Assembly (NCBI RefSeq): GCF_003402235.1
Contig: NZ_QEWO01000002.1
Span: 558,001-622,000 of the forward strand
DNA length: 64,000 nt
DNA from: Parahaliea mediterranea
GTDB taxonomy: Bacteria; Pseudomonadota; Gammaproteobacteria; Pseudomonadales; Halieaceae
Direction of reading: 5' to 3'
Position numbers and translations under genes: made by a program. The number at the start of each line of letters is the position of its first letter. Positions within the stretch are counted from its first letter, which is position 1. This document shows positions 52,396-60,347 of the stretch, piece after piece. The notes beneath the pieces were generated by a model that saw only the letters and a list, made by a program, of their open reading frames with translations, had not been told where the DNA came from and ran no database searches.

Positions 52396-52824
52396 TTATC
52401 CGGCTGTCTGCTGGGTAGCAGACGGGGCTGTCAGATAGGGATGTCCGTCCACCTTGATCCATTGGAATCGCAGCAGGCGGGACTTCAGTCCAACACCGGT
52501 CATACCGGCCCGTTCGCCTTGTTTGAAGGTAAAGGTCTGAGCCTGAAGATCACTGAGATGAAATCCCACCAACACTTTCAGGCCGGCTTCGACCGCAAAC
52601 GTCAACTGGCGTACCAGATCCTTCGCTTCTTCACCGACCACCACACATTCAAAGTAGGTGTGCTGGACGTTGTCGGCTGAGCCTCGAAGCGCGGCGATAG
52701 TGACACTGAGAAAGGGAGACCCGTTCTCCGGTGTCACCTCACGGACGCGATTGAGGTAACCAATACCGTGGATATCAAGATCGAAAAACTTCGGCTTTTC
52801 AGCGCTAGCTGTTCTCGTGGTCAT
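52396..52824 (-). CDS. STY4534-like ICE protein (DUF3577)
   Basis: 142 residues from ATG 52824 (MTTRTASAEKPKFFDLDIHG), which follows AGGAGAAT; the longer frame to 53328 lies inside parM. The pattern FFDLDIHGIGYLNRVREV, then ALRGSADNVQHTYFE and KVLVGFHLSDL, is typical of DUF3577 proteins of SPI-7-type islands, annotated as ICE replication proteins. The fold resembles a single-strand binding OB protein by pattern, and it may substitute for the SSB gene that is missing here. Confidence 0.9.
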   Translation of the reverse strand: MTTRTASAEKPKFFDLDIHGIGYLNRVREVTPENGSPFLSVTIAALRGSADNVQHTYFECVVVGEEAKDLVRQLTFAVEAGLKVLVGFHLSDLQAQTFTFKQGERAGMTGVGLKSRLLRFQWIKVDGHPYLTAPSATQQTAG

Positions 52825-52850
52825 AACACATTCTCCTTGAGCATAATGAA

Positions 52851-52894
52851 CTGCCGGGGAATGCGACGCCCTGACGGGCATTGAATCCCGGCAG
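52851..52894 (-). promoter_or_regulatory. Leader hairpin upstream of the DUF3577 gene
   Basis: CTGCCGGG (52851-52858) and CCCGGCAG (52887-52894) are perfect 8-base arms. An inner stem GCCC-TGAC-GGGC (52868-52879) lies between them. It is the third gene-leader hairpin in a row in this operon segment. Confidence 0.6.
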
Positions 52895-53011
52895 GGTGAG
52901 TAAACGTCGGGAGTGACCCCAACGGTGGATTGACGGCGTAGCCGCGGTATCGATTTCGCAATCCGACGATACCTGGTGTCACTGAGACCGCAGTGACCAC
53001 GTGTGAAACCT

Positions 53012-54106
53012 TCAAAACCCGCGCTCCACGTCGTCGCAGACGAATTGCAGGTACTTGAGCATGCCCCTGGCGTTGGCAAAGGCGGCGTGGTCCGCAATGG
53101 TCTGGTTCGGAAACCAATTGCCGATATCGGCGGCGAGTGCGGCACTGCCACCACCGACAAACAGCACCTGATCGAGCTCGGCACCCAGCCCGAGTTTACG
53201 GCGGGTTTCACCGTACAGAAGCTCGACCAGTTCGCGTTTCGCCGTCGCGACCAAGGTCGAGATATCATGATCCCGACCGTGCAGGCGCAGTTGCTGGCGA
53301 TCGACCGCCCTGGCAATGCTCTGCTCACCCAGCCCGGTCAGGTCGAATTGCTCCTGCACCAGATCCGCGACGCGGGATTTCAGGTGCAGCATGCCCCGGT
53401 TCAGAGAACCGGATGAGCCGTGCACGATGCCCTGGTCCTGCACCACCACGTAATCCGTCGTGCGGCCACCGATATCGACGATCGCAATGGGCGCGCTCAG
53501 TCGATCGGCGTCCAGGGTCACCCCGTCCGCCTGCAGGACAATGACATGGTCATACCATGCGGCAAGCGCTTCGGGGATCACCTCATGAAACGCAACGCTG
53601 ACTTTCAACGTGGGCTTTTGTCGGCTTCGCATGGCCGAGCGCGGGTCGACGGTCAGCTTCAGACTGTCGCGCTTTTGGTCAATCCCGCCCTGGAGCAGCT
53701 GTCCGTCATTGCGGTAGTAGGCGCCGACCGGTAAACCAGTGACCAAATGAACCGACCGTCCCGAGAGCCCTGCTTCCTGCAGGGCGTGCTGCACAATCAC
53801 GCGGTTGAGCGCAGAACCGGGGTACTCGTCAAAGCTGGTTTCCTCACCATCCACCGCGCCAACCGAGTAGATCGCACCGTCAGTCTCGTACTCAAAGATG
53901 CGTTGTTCCTGCGCTCGAATCCAGGTCACGCCGGCGGCGCCAATGCGAGCCCTGGACGGCACCGAGAACAGTCGCCCGTCGGCCAGGGCTACCTTGGTAT
54001 AGGCATAACCATCATCTAACCCCACGGGACACACCGCCATTGGATCCGGCGGCGGTTCTTGTGAAGGTTCTTTCTGTGCCTGGTTGATTTGGCTGTTCTC
54101 GCTCAC
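53012..54106 (-). CDS. parM: ParM/StbA-type actin-like partition protein
   Basis: A 364-residue actin-fold ATPase that polymerises to push replicated DNA apart. Actin-family motifs are present: phosphate 1 VGLDDGYAYTKVAL, phosphate 2 VDIGGRTTDYVVV, and the adenosine motif FVGGGSAALAADI. The GTG start at 54106 has GAGGAGGAAA upstream. A small gene upstream looks like the ParR/StbB adaptor. Together they form a type II partition system that could stabilise the excised circular ICE. Confidence 0.9.
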   Translation of the reverse strand: MSENSQINQAQKEPSQEPPPDPMAVCPVGLDDGYAYTKVALADGRLFSVPSRARIGAAGVTWIRAQEQRIFEYETDGAIYSVGAVDGEETSFDEYPGSALNRVIVQHALQEAGLSGRSVHLVTGLPVGAYYRNDGQLLQGGIDQKRDSLKLTVDPRSAMRSRQKPTLKVSVAFHEVIPEALAAWYDHVIVLQADGVTLDADRLSAPIAIVDIGGRTTDYVVVQDQGIVHGSSGSLNRGMLHLKSRVADLVQEQFDLTGLGEQSIARAVDRQQLRLHGRDHDISTLVATAKRELVELLYGETRRKLGLGAELDQVLFVGGGSAALAADIGNWFPNQTIADHAAFANARGMLKYLQFVCDDVERGF

Positions 54107-54136
54107 GCTTTTCCTCCTCAGAATCCGCCGGCTACG

Positions 54137-54517
54137 TCAGGCGCCGATAATGCTTTTCAGGTGTGCAAAGGGTTTGGCAGCGTTGGCGCTGCGGACCATG
54201 GTCGGCGCCTCGACAGAACGCCGGTCATCGGGTTCAGCGGGCGTTGCTGTACCACGGTGCTGAGCCTCGCCGCCCGATGGAGGCGTCCGCGCGGATGTCG
54301 CTCGATAGGGGTGTTCGAACACACCCTGTGGGCTCGGCACTGCGGCTTGCGACCTGAGTGCCTGACACTCTGCGCTGAATCCGGTCACCAAGAGATTCCT
54401 CAACCAGTCTCCCTGTCGCGGCTGCGGCAAGCGCTGCAGGCGATTCAGAATCACCGCCTCCAGGGGGACGCGAGTATCCAGGCAGACGTTCAGGCAGTGT
54501 TGTGTGGCTGCGAGCAT
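54137..54517 (-). CDS. ParR/StbB-like partition adaptor (putative)
   Basis: A 126-residue protein. Residues 8-50 (VCLDTRVPLEAVILNRLQRL, then PQPRQGDWLRNLLVTGF) show the strand-helix-helix layout of StbB/ParR ribbon-helix-helix proteins, in which the second helix reads R..xIRxLLxxGF. The C-terminal half is low complexity (Pro, Ser, Arg) and could be the ParM-binding tail. Its position just before parM supports the call; sequence evidence alone is modest. A centromere (parC) was not identified. Confidence 0.6.
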   Translation of the reverse strand: MLAATQHCLNVCLDTRVPLEAVILNRLQRLPQPRQGDWLRNLLVTGFSAECQALRSQAAVPSPQGVFEHPYRATSARTPPSGGEAQHRGTATPAEPDDRRSVEAPTMVRSANAAKPFAHLKSIIGA

Positions 54518-54522
54518 CCGGC

Positions 54523-55260
54523 CTAGCCCTCCTTCTCCAGGGCGGTGTCGCCCACGCCATTCACCTTGAAGGTAACCGGCCGCAGACTCGGCAATTGCTC
54601 ACCACAAAGCACTTCCCGGGGGACCTCGCCCATACAGGCACGCGCCTTCTCGGCCCGGGCCGTCCCCTGCAGCACGTCACGACGACAGACTTCCAGGCTG
54701 TGGTAACCCAACGGCAGGGCAAACACCCGCCGCAGCCAGCGGCCACTGCCCCTGACTTGCTCAGCCACATCGCCGGGCAGGGCGATGCCCAGATGCCGGG
54801 CTGTCAATAAGCTGCACATCAGGCGGTCATAATCCGCGAGCATTTGCGCCGCCCGAAACGCATAGGGATTGGCAAATTGCAGCGATACCCGGTGGGGACG
54901 GCTGGACTGGGCAGCACTGACCTCGAATGCATCGCTGCTGGCCAGCAGCGTCTCGATTTGCGCTTGAAGGCGATGCAGCCGTGACCGGGCATCGGCAATA
55001 CTCTCTTCGACCTTGATCAACCACCAGTCCGCGAAGGGATCGTCGAGCCTGATCGCCTGCCATAGCACCTTCAGGCGGTCCGCGCACCCGACGAGCCCGA
55101 TGATCGCGGGCTTTTCATCGCTGCCACGCCGCCCTCGGATGAGACTTTGCGCCTGGTAGGTCTGGACGTTGAGCCAAACCTCGCCCTGCAAAGCGCCTGG
55201 GCCCTTGTGATTGGCGTAGTCCAGCGGTTGGGTATCGGCGTGGGCGTCGTCACTGTTCAT
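54523..55260 (-). CDS. ICE protein, TIGR03761 (PFL_4669)
   Basis: 245 residues from ATG 55260 (an ATG at 55311 is an alternative). The stretch GALQGEVWLNVQTYQAQSLI, then RGRRGSDEKPAIIGLVG and DDPFADWWLIKVEE, is the diagnostic PFL_4669 pattern. The C-terminal part has LGYHSLEVCRRDV in the family position. The gene lies between STY4528-like and partition genes in SPI-7-type islands. The biochemical role is unknown. The 184 bases upstream hold no gene. Confidence 0.9.
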   Translation of the reverse strand: MNSDDAHADTQPLDYANHKGPGALQGEVWLNVQTYQAQSLIRGRRGSDEKPAIIGLVGCADRLKVLWQAIRLDDPFADWWLIKVEESIADARSRLHRLQAQIETLLASSDAFEVSAAQSSRPHRVSLQFANPYAFRAAQMLADYDRLMCSLLTARHLGIALPGDVAEQVRGSGRWLRRVFALPLGYHSLEVCRRDVLQGTARAEKARACMGEVPREVLCGEQLPSLRPVTFKVNGVGDTALEKEG

Positions 55261-55444
55261 TGGCACCTGTCCTGTCGAATCCTCGAGATGCAATGAATCC
55301 ACAGATACCAATTAGCAACCATCGACTATCCCACCGGCTGTCGCGGAGCTTTTGTGCGCTTCGCTGATGCACAGCGGTTCCACTGGAACCACGCATCGCA
55401 CGCCGCCAGCGGTACTATCCGGTGCCCACGGGGATACGGGTTCG

Positions 55445-56698
55445 TCAGGTATCGTCGTCGGTGACGAAGGATTGGCGGAGCTTGGCCAGCTGCTCCAGGC
55501 CATAGTCTCTGGCGATTTCCCGCTGCCGGGCGCCGATCGCTTCCTGTTCGGGGTTGGGCGCTTGCGGGGGTGGCTGCGCTCGTGATGCCCGCGCTTCGGC
55601 CACTTTGATCCCCAGGTTGGGCACAAACTCGCTGCGCTGTACGGCCTTGCACAACGAGTGCAGGAAGCGAAGCTCGTCGTAGACGGGCTTCATGCCCTTT
55701 TGTTCAGACTCGAGCCGTCCTTGTAATTCATCCAGTACCTCCTGCCGCTCCTCCGGGGCAATCAGGTGGAGGTAGCGATCTGCCAACAGTTTCTGGTTGT
55801 CCGACAGCCTGGCGGGATAGATGAGGGGGGCATCGCCCAGCGATGAGGCCTGATTGGATAACGTGGTCTCATCGCTGTTGGAGTTTGTTGTCGTGGTTTT
55901 TGTTGTAGTTTTTTTATAATTACTACTACGACCACTACTGTAGTGCGTAGCTTTCACCGCCTTCGAATTTTGGTTGTGGCGAGAATTCGCTTCAGATCGA
56001 CCCGCAGCGGGCCGTTTCAAGCGATTTACCGCCTCACCAGTAAAGGCGAAATAGCGACCGGTAGCGCCGGGCGTCTGGCCGGCATTGCGCACGACGCTCG
56101 CCGCGCTGATGCGCCGCTCAATGGGCGATTCGGATTCCAGTGGATACTCCTGCGTCCGAATGGACTCATCCAGGCTTGCCAGCACCGACTGAGCAACCGC
56201 GCGCACACGACCGTGGTGGTGTCGCTCCGATTGTTGGACAAAGGCCATATAGGCCACGTCGAGATGCAGGGCATCGCGCAGTGGCAGCGGCTCGTCGTGC
56301 AGAACGTAGATGTTCCCGGTGAATCGCCCGGATTTTTGCCGCGCCCTGGCGCACAGGGTCAGCCAGCGGGTCAGGCGCAAGATAGCAATGGCGCGGGCGA
56401 CCGTCGATGTCGAGGCGATGTTGGTTTGGCTGGCGATGGTGTCGTAGTCGGGGAACGCGGTTCGGCTACCGGTCTCTCGAGCGTGGGACATGATGACCAT
56501 CCACACCACCTTGTCAACCGGCTCGAGAATCGGATCCTGAATGACCAGAGTCGGGATCGACTGGTGCCAGTTCCCCAGAAACAGCATGGCTTCCGGAGGG
56601 GCTTGCTCGCCCTCCCCGACCAGACCGGCAACCGTTGCCTTGATCAGTGCGTCGAGAGCAACGGTCTCCGGTCGCAGCAGTGACTCTTCATGCGCCAT
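55445..56698 (-). CDS. STY4528-like island replication protein
   Basis: 417 residues from ATG 56698; GTG 56719 is less likely. The N-terminal part contains a winged helix typical of replication initiators (DYDTIASQTNIASTSTVARA, then IAILRLTRWLTLCARARQK), preceded by FLGNWHQSIPTLVIQDPILE. The middle (about 245-285) is a Ser/Thr/Lys/Asn-rich linker with unusual AT-rich codons, followed by a helical C-terminal domain. The family is annotated as pathogenicity-island replication protein and probably initiates ICE replication after excision. Confidence 0.9.
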   Translation of the reverse strand: MAHEESLLRPETVALDALIKATVAGLVGEGEQAPPEAMLFLGNWHQSIPTLVIQDPILEPVDKVVWMVIMSHARETGSRTAFPDYDTIASQTNIASTSTVARAIAILRLTRWLTLCARARQKSGRFTGNIYVLHDEPLPLRDALHLDVAYMAFVQQSERHHHGRVRAVAQSVLASLDESIRTQEYPLESESPIERRISAASVVRNAGQTPGATGRYFAFTGEAVNRLKRPAAGRSEANSRHNQNSKAVKATHYSSGRSSNYKKTTTKTTTTNSNSDETTLSNQASSLGDAPLIYPARLSDNQKLLADRYLHLIAPEERQEVLDELQGRLESEQKGMKPVYDELRFLHSLCKAVQRSEFVPNLGIKVAEARASRAQPPPQAPNPEQEAIGARQREIARDYGLEQLAKLRQSFVTDDDT

Positions 56699-57287
56699 TC
56701 TCGACGACCTGAGTGGCACCGGGATTCACGGGGTCGCCGTACACCTCCCAACGCTGCACCAGCGCCCAAATGGCCCGCAGCCCGATACCGGTCTCCTGGT
56801 GGAGCGCGAGATAGTCTGCTGCGGTCAGCGGACTATCCGCTCGCGCTTCTACCCTGTCCTGCCAGGCATGCCACAGGGTATGGGTATCGCTCTCGTCCAG
56901 CTCAGCCGGTCTACCGACGGCGGGCTCGAGCGTCAGCAGTCGACGCCAGCGCGTGTATTCCCGGGAACTCATCCCAAACAGCTGCTGCATCATGGTCAAG
57001 GGCGCATCGGTGACGAGTAGGCTGCGCTGCAGCTCTTCGGACTCACGCTGATGACGCAGGTGGGTCAACATCGGCCAGAAGACCTCTCTGTTGAGGTCGA
57101 TCTTGAGGCAATGCACACGCAGAACATCGGCGCGATACAGATCCGCCAGGTTCATCTCCCGTAACGCGTCCAGCTCCTTGGGACCAAAGTTCATGCCACG
57201 AAGGGCCTGTTGATCCCCCTCCGCCAGGCAGCGCAATGCGTAGAGCAACACCGCCGTGGTGAGATCCGCTTCCTTGTTGGAGGACAT
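56688..57287 (-). CDS. DUF2857 protein
   Basis: 199 residues from ATG 57287, which overlaps the ParB stop (TGATG). The sequence LLYALRCLAEGDQQALRGMN followed by FGPKELDALREMNLADLYR is the DUF2857 core, a regulator-like helical protein encoded between parB and the STY4528 gene in SPI-7-type islands. It may act in replication control by position only. Confidence 0.9.
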   Translation of the reverse strand: MSSNKEADLTTAVLLYALRCLAEGDQQALRGMNFGPKELDALREMNLADLYRADVLRVHCLKIDLNREVFWPMLTHLRHQRESEELQRSLLVTDAPLTMMQQLFGMSSREYTRWRRLLTLEPAVGRPAELDESDTHTLWHAWQDRVEARADSPLTAADYLALHQETGIGLRAIWALVQRWEVYGDPVNPGATQVVENGA

Positions 57288-58822
57288 CAGCGCTCCCCTG
57301 CTCCCCAAAGATCATGGTTCCGCTCATTGGCCAGCCGCTTCAGTGCGCGATAGGCCTCCATCATCTGCAACAGCAGTTGCCAGTCTTCGGGGTTGAGTTG
57401 TTGCCACAGCTGGCAGCCGAGCTGTCCGGGATCCAGGGTCCAGACGCTACTGAACAACAGATCCGCATCATGCGACGCCATCGCCTGGCGCAAAATCGAA
57501 GGTTCCTCAAGGAACGCCAGCACGACGTCAGGCGGCGCCGCTGTCACCTCGGCACAGGCGGCCAATTGCCACCACAGTGCCGACACCAGGCCCAACATCT
57601 CCTGGTCCAGCGTTTCTGTGAGCTCTGAGGGTGGGACATCCGTTAACAGAAAACCCATGCCGATATCGGCAAGGACCATAATCTGGCCGCCGAGACCGTG
57701 GTGCTCCGCCAGGCGTGTTGCTGTTGTAGAGATCCGGCTACGCAATGCCGCGATGTCCATTGCGTCTGGCTTGCTCGGTGTGCGCGAGGATTTACTTAGG
57801 CTTAGCGTAGGCGTGGCATTGGATCTTTCATCGTCAACGGCGCCCTGCGCCTTCTGGCCCTGCGTTGCTGTGGGCACAGAGGAGGTGGTGGCAATCGGGG
57901 ATTCCGCTTCCGCGGCACTGGCGTTGCCTGACGCGCTACGCGGACCCGGCTGCACGCTCTCAGGCTCGTCGACTGGGACAAAGCCGTGCTCAACCGTTCG
58001 GCCCGCCAGGCAGGCCTCGATCTCGAGCTGAATGACGTGCTCGCTCTGTTCGGCCGCCACCGCGATCTCATGTTGCAGCGCGGTGTACAACGGCTGCACG
58101 TCCCATTCAGCACCGTCATAGCGTCGGCACAGCTCGGCAAAAACCGCGTTGAACTCGCCTTCGTCGCCCAGCTCGCGCTGTATCCAGAGCTGCCGCGCGG
58201 CCCGCTCCAGCGACCGGATCTTTTCGATCTGGGGCCGCCCCAGCCCGGCGTTGAGTGCCAGGGGCATAACCGGCCAGAGCGTGTGGACGGCATAACCCAT
58301 CTTCGAAATGGTGCTGTGGCTGAGGCTGAATCCGCGCTCACGAAACAGCGTTTCCAACTGCCGTTGTGATAATCCGTCAGTGCCCAGTTCCGCTTCCAGG
58401 AGCGACTTCGCCTCAAATACCGCGTGGGCCTTGTCGATAAATGGCAATCCGCCTCGGAGCTCATTCTCCCGAAGGTGTGCGAACAGCACTGACGATTCCT
58501 GCGACCAGGGTCGAATCACACACTCCACCCAGTAGTAGCGCTCGTTGGCAGTCTCTTCGTACAGCTCTTTCAGGATGCGCAGCCGCGTATTGCCACCGCT
58601 ATGCAACACGTAGTCGGCCATGCCCGGTTGTTGGGTGAGCACCAGAGGCTGATCCAGCCCGCTGTCGCGGATGGATGCTTTGATGCGGTCGTATTCGGGG
58701 TTTTGCTGGCGGCGTGGATTTTTGCCGTAATAATGAATGCGGTCCACTGCCACTCGCGTTACGCCCGGTGCGTCCTCGGTGGAACCCTCCGTCGTGGCCA
58801 CGGGCTTACGCTGCGCCATCAT
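57287..58822 (-). CDS. parB: ParB family protein, PFGI-1 class (TIGR03764)
   Basis: A 511-residue ParB-like protein. The N-terminal ParB/Srx domain has RIHYYGKNPRRQQNPEYDRI and DYVLHSGGNTRLRILKELYE (the GGxxR-type CTP-binding box). A helix-turn-helix follows (LSQRQLETLFRERGFSLSHS). The C-terminal 250 residues are a PFGI-specific extension. In related elements a ParA (soj) gene precedes it; here a small Cro-like gene does instead, overlapping by 17 bases, so ParB has no cognate ParA in the window. Confidence 0.92.
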   Translation of the reverse strand: MMAQRKPVATTEGSTEDAPGVTRVAVDRIHYYGKNPRRQQNPEYDRIKASIRDSGLDQPLVLTQQPGMADYVLHSGGNTRLRILKELYEETANERYYWVECVIRPWSQESSVLFAHLRENELRGGLPFIDKAHAVFEAKSLLEAELGTDGLSQRQLETLFRERGFSLSHSTISKMGYAVHTLWPVMPLALNAGLGRPQIEKIRSLERAARQLWIQRELGDEGEFNAVFAELCRRYDGAEWDVQPLYTALQHEIAVAAEQSEHVIQLEIEACLAGRTVEHGFVPVDEPESVQPGPRSASGNASAAEAESPIATTSSVPTATQGQKAQGAVDDERSNATPTLSLSKSSRTPSKPDAMDIAALRSRISTTATRLAEHHGLGGQIMVLADIGMGFLLTDVPPSELTETLDQEMLGLVSALWWQLAACAEVTAAPPDVVLAFLEEPSILRQAMASHDADLLFSSVWTLDPGQLGCQLWQQLNPEDWQLLLQMMEAYRALKRLANERNHDLWGAGER

Positions 58823-59102
58823 CTTCGGCCACCGTCAGCGGGCCTTTATCGTCGTCACCAGTGCCTGGGTAGAAGATTTCAGGGTGACGAACCATGGACG
58901 CCCGCGGTACCGCCTGGAGTCTTCCGCCGGACGATTTGGCCACCTGCCGGGTCGATTTCTCAATCTGTGTGGCTAACAGCGGACTGGCGTAGCGGTGATT
59001 GCCCGCGATCTGATAAAGGTAGGAAACAGAGTTGTTGCAGGCCGTGGCAACTTCTGCTCGCTCCCTCTTCGTTGCCATCTTTAAGAAATACTTTAGCTCC
59101 AT
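58806..59102 (-). CDS. Cro/YdaS-like small DNA-binding protein
   Basis: 98 residues from ATG 59102 (MELKYFLKMATKRERAEVAT). The helix-turn-helix region VATACNNSVSYLYQIAGNHR, then YASPLLATQIEKSTR, matches YdaS/Cro-type regulators. It is divergent from the CI-like repressor gene and separated from it by the TGCTAA-box region, so the pair forms a lambda-like switch. It also leads the parB operon, placing the maintenance genes under this promoter. Confidence 0.75.
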   Translation of the reverse strand: MELKYFLKMATKRERAEVATACNNSVSYLYQIAGNHRYASPLLATQIEKSTRQVAKSSGGRLQAVPRASMVRHPEIFYPGTGDDDKGPLTVAEDDGAA

Positions 59103-59111
59103 GCGAATATA

Positions 59112-59186
59112 CATTAGCACCGAGCATATCAACGCTCAACTTTTGATGCTAATTTTTTATTTATCATTATGCTAAATATTGCTAAA
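59112..59186. promoter_or_regulatory. Operator region with four TGCTAA boxes between Cro-like and CI-like genes
   Basis: GCTAA elements lie at 59148-59152, 59171-59175 and 59181-59185, and one in inverse (TTAGC) at 59114-59118. Each is embedded in RTGCTAAY-like context (ATGCTAAT, ATGCTAAA, TTGCTAAA, and GTGCTAAT on the other strand). The AT-rich setting between divergent regulator genes fits repressor operators overlapping both promoters. The same box recurs before alpA. Confidence 0.65.
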
Positions 59187-59195
59187 CTTCCTTAC

Positions 59196-59864
59196 ATGAC
59201 TAGAAAGCACAGCCCCATTCGGCTCAAAAACCTCGAGATCCTCATTCGCGAAGCGGGTTCGGCAGCGCGCCTGGCCCGTGCCGCAGAGACCAATAGCTCC
59301 TACCTCAGCCAGGTACGCAATCAACTGCCTACCCAGAAAGGTACCCCACGCAGTATCGGTGATGATCTGGCCGCCAAGTTGGAAGCGGCCATGAAGAAGC
59401 CGCCCGGCTGGATGGATGTAGATCACGACACCCAAGCTTACGGCGCCGGTGACGGGCCCAATCTCAATAACCATCACCGCCTGATTACGTGGGATCAGGT
59501 GGGGAAAAATCACGGTAAGAACCGGGTCGAAAATGAGTCAGCCCCCTACGTCACCGAGCTTCTGATTTGCCCCGTCAAATGCAGTGAAGAGACCTTTGTG
59601 CTGCGAGTGCGTGGCGCCAGCATGGAACCGAAGTTTCGCGAAGGCGAACTGATTTTTGTCGATCCCCTGGCGCCGGTCAGTCACGGCAAATTTGTCGTCG
59701 TTCGTCTCGAAGCAAGCGGGGAAGTAACGTTCAAGCAGTGGATCGAAGAGGAAGGGAAACAGTATCTCAAAACACTCAACCCGGATTGGCCTGATCGTAT
59801 TATCAAGGTGGATAGGAACACCACCGTGTGCGGTGTCATCGTTTTCAAGGGTGAGGCGCTCTAA
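59196..59864 (+). CDS. CI-like repressor with S24 (LexA-type) protease domain
   Basis: 222 residues from ATG 59196; the in-frame ATG at 59169 lies within the operator boxes and is less likely. An N-terminal helix-turn-helix (ARLARAAETNSSYLSQVRNQ) is followed by a peptidase S24 domain with catalytic Ser in RGASMEPKFREGELIFVDP and Lys in HGKFVVVRLEASG. It would be cleaved in the SOS response through RecA, releasing ICE excision and transfer genes. Confidence 0.92.
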   Translation: MTRKHSPIRLKNLEILIREAGSAARLARAAETNSSYLSQVRNQLPTQKGTPRSIGDDLAAKLEAAMKKPPGWMDVDHDTQAYGAGDGPNLNNHHRLITWDQVGKNHGKNRVENESAPYVTELLICPVKCSEETFVLRVRGASMEPKFREGELIFVDPLAPVSHGKFVVVRLEASGEVTFKQWIEEEGKQYLKTLNPDWPDRIIKVDRNTTVCGVIVFKGEAL

Positions 59865-59995
59865 TGCCTTCGCCCCACTCACATAGAGAATGGATTTAAT
59901 CTAGGGTGTTCGGCGGCGCAATTGTCTAACGTGGCGGTCCCAGTCTGCCTTCAGCTCCACAGCCCCACTCTGATGGATCAAAGCGTTTATCTCCA

Positions 59996-60049
59996 TGCTA
60001 AACATTTTCCTCTGCCATTATGATTTGCACGGTGCTAACGTTCTAGCAC
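59996..60049 (+). promoter_or_regulatory. TGCTAA operator boxes upstream of alpA
   Basis: ATGCTAAAC begins near 59995, and GTGCTAACGTTCTAGCAC at 60032-60049 is a palindrome with six-base arms. These match the boxes at 59112-59186. They lie 50-105 bases before the alpA start, so the CI-like repressor probably controls alpA too. Confidence 0.55.
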
Positions 60050-60098
60050 TTGGCAACCCCAAGACTCTGACACATGCAGTCTGGAGCAAGAGTGAGAA

Positions 60099-60347
60099 AT
60101 GGACGATGAACACCCTACGCGGCCCAGAAAAACCTTAATCAACCGAAAAACCTTACTGGGTATGATTCCGCTTTCTGATCGCGCCATCTTCAATATGGAG
60201 AAACGCGGTGACTTCCCGCGCAGAATCGTGCTGACGAGCCGCAATGTTGCCTGGGATCTGGCTGAAGTAGAAAAGTGGATCGAATCGCGCAAAGACTCTG
60301 AAGAGCAACCTATTCGACCAGGAATTCCCTCTAACGTTTTACGTTAG
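60099..60347 (+). CDS. alpA: AlpA-type regulator / excisionase
   Basis: An 82-residue MerR-like winged-helix protein: INRKTLLGMIPLSDRAIFNM, then EKRGDFPRRIVLTSRNVAWD and LAEVEKWIESR, the standard AlpA layout. AlpA activates the integrase or acts as recombination directionality factor in P4-like elements. It is convergent with the integrase and their ends overlap by 17 bases. Confidence 0.93.
   Translation: MDDEHPTRPRKTLINRKTLLGMIPLSDRAIFNMEKRGDFPRRIVLTSRNVAWDLAEVEKWIESRKDSEEQPIRPGIPSNVLR

Noticed and set aside
52825-53328. Longer start for the DUF3577 gene giving 310 residues
   Set aside because: The extra part lies inside parM on the same strand and the leader hairpin; ATG 52824 has a good AGGAGA site.
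57986-58369. 127-residue plus-strand frame within parB
   Set aside because: It is the antisense shadow of a GC-rich gene; many such frames exist opposite the tra and par genes.
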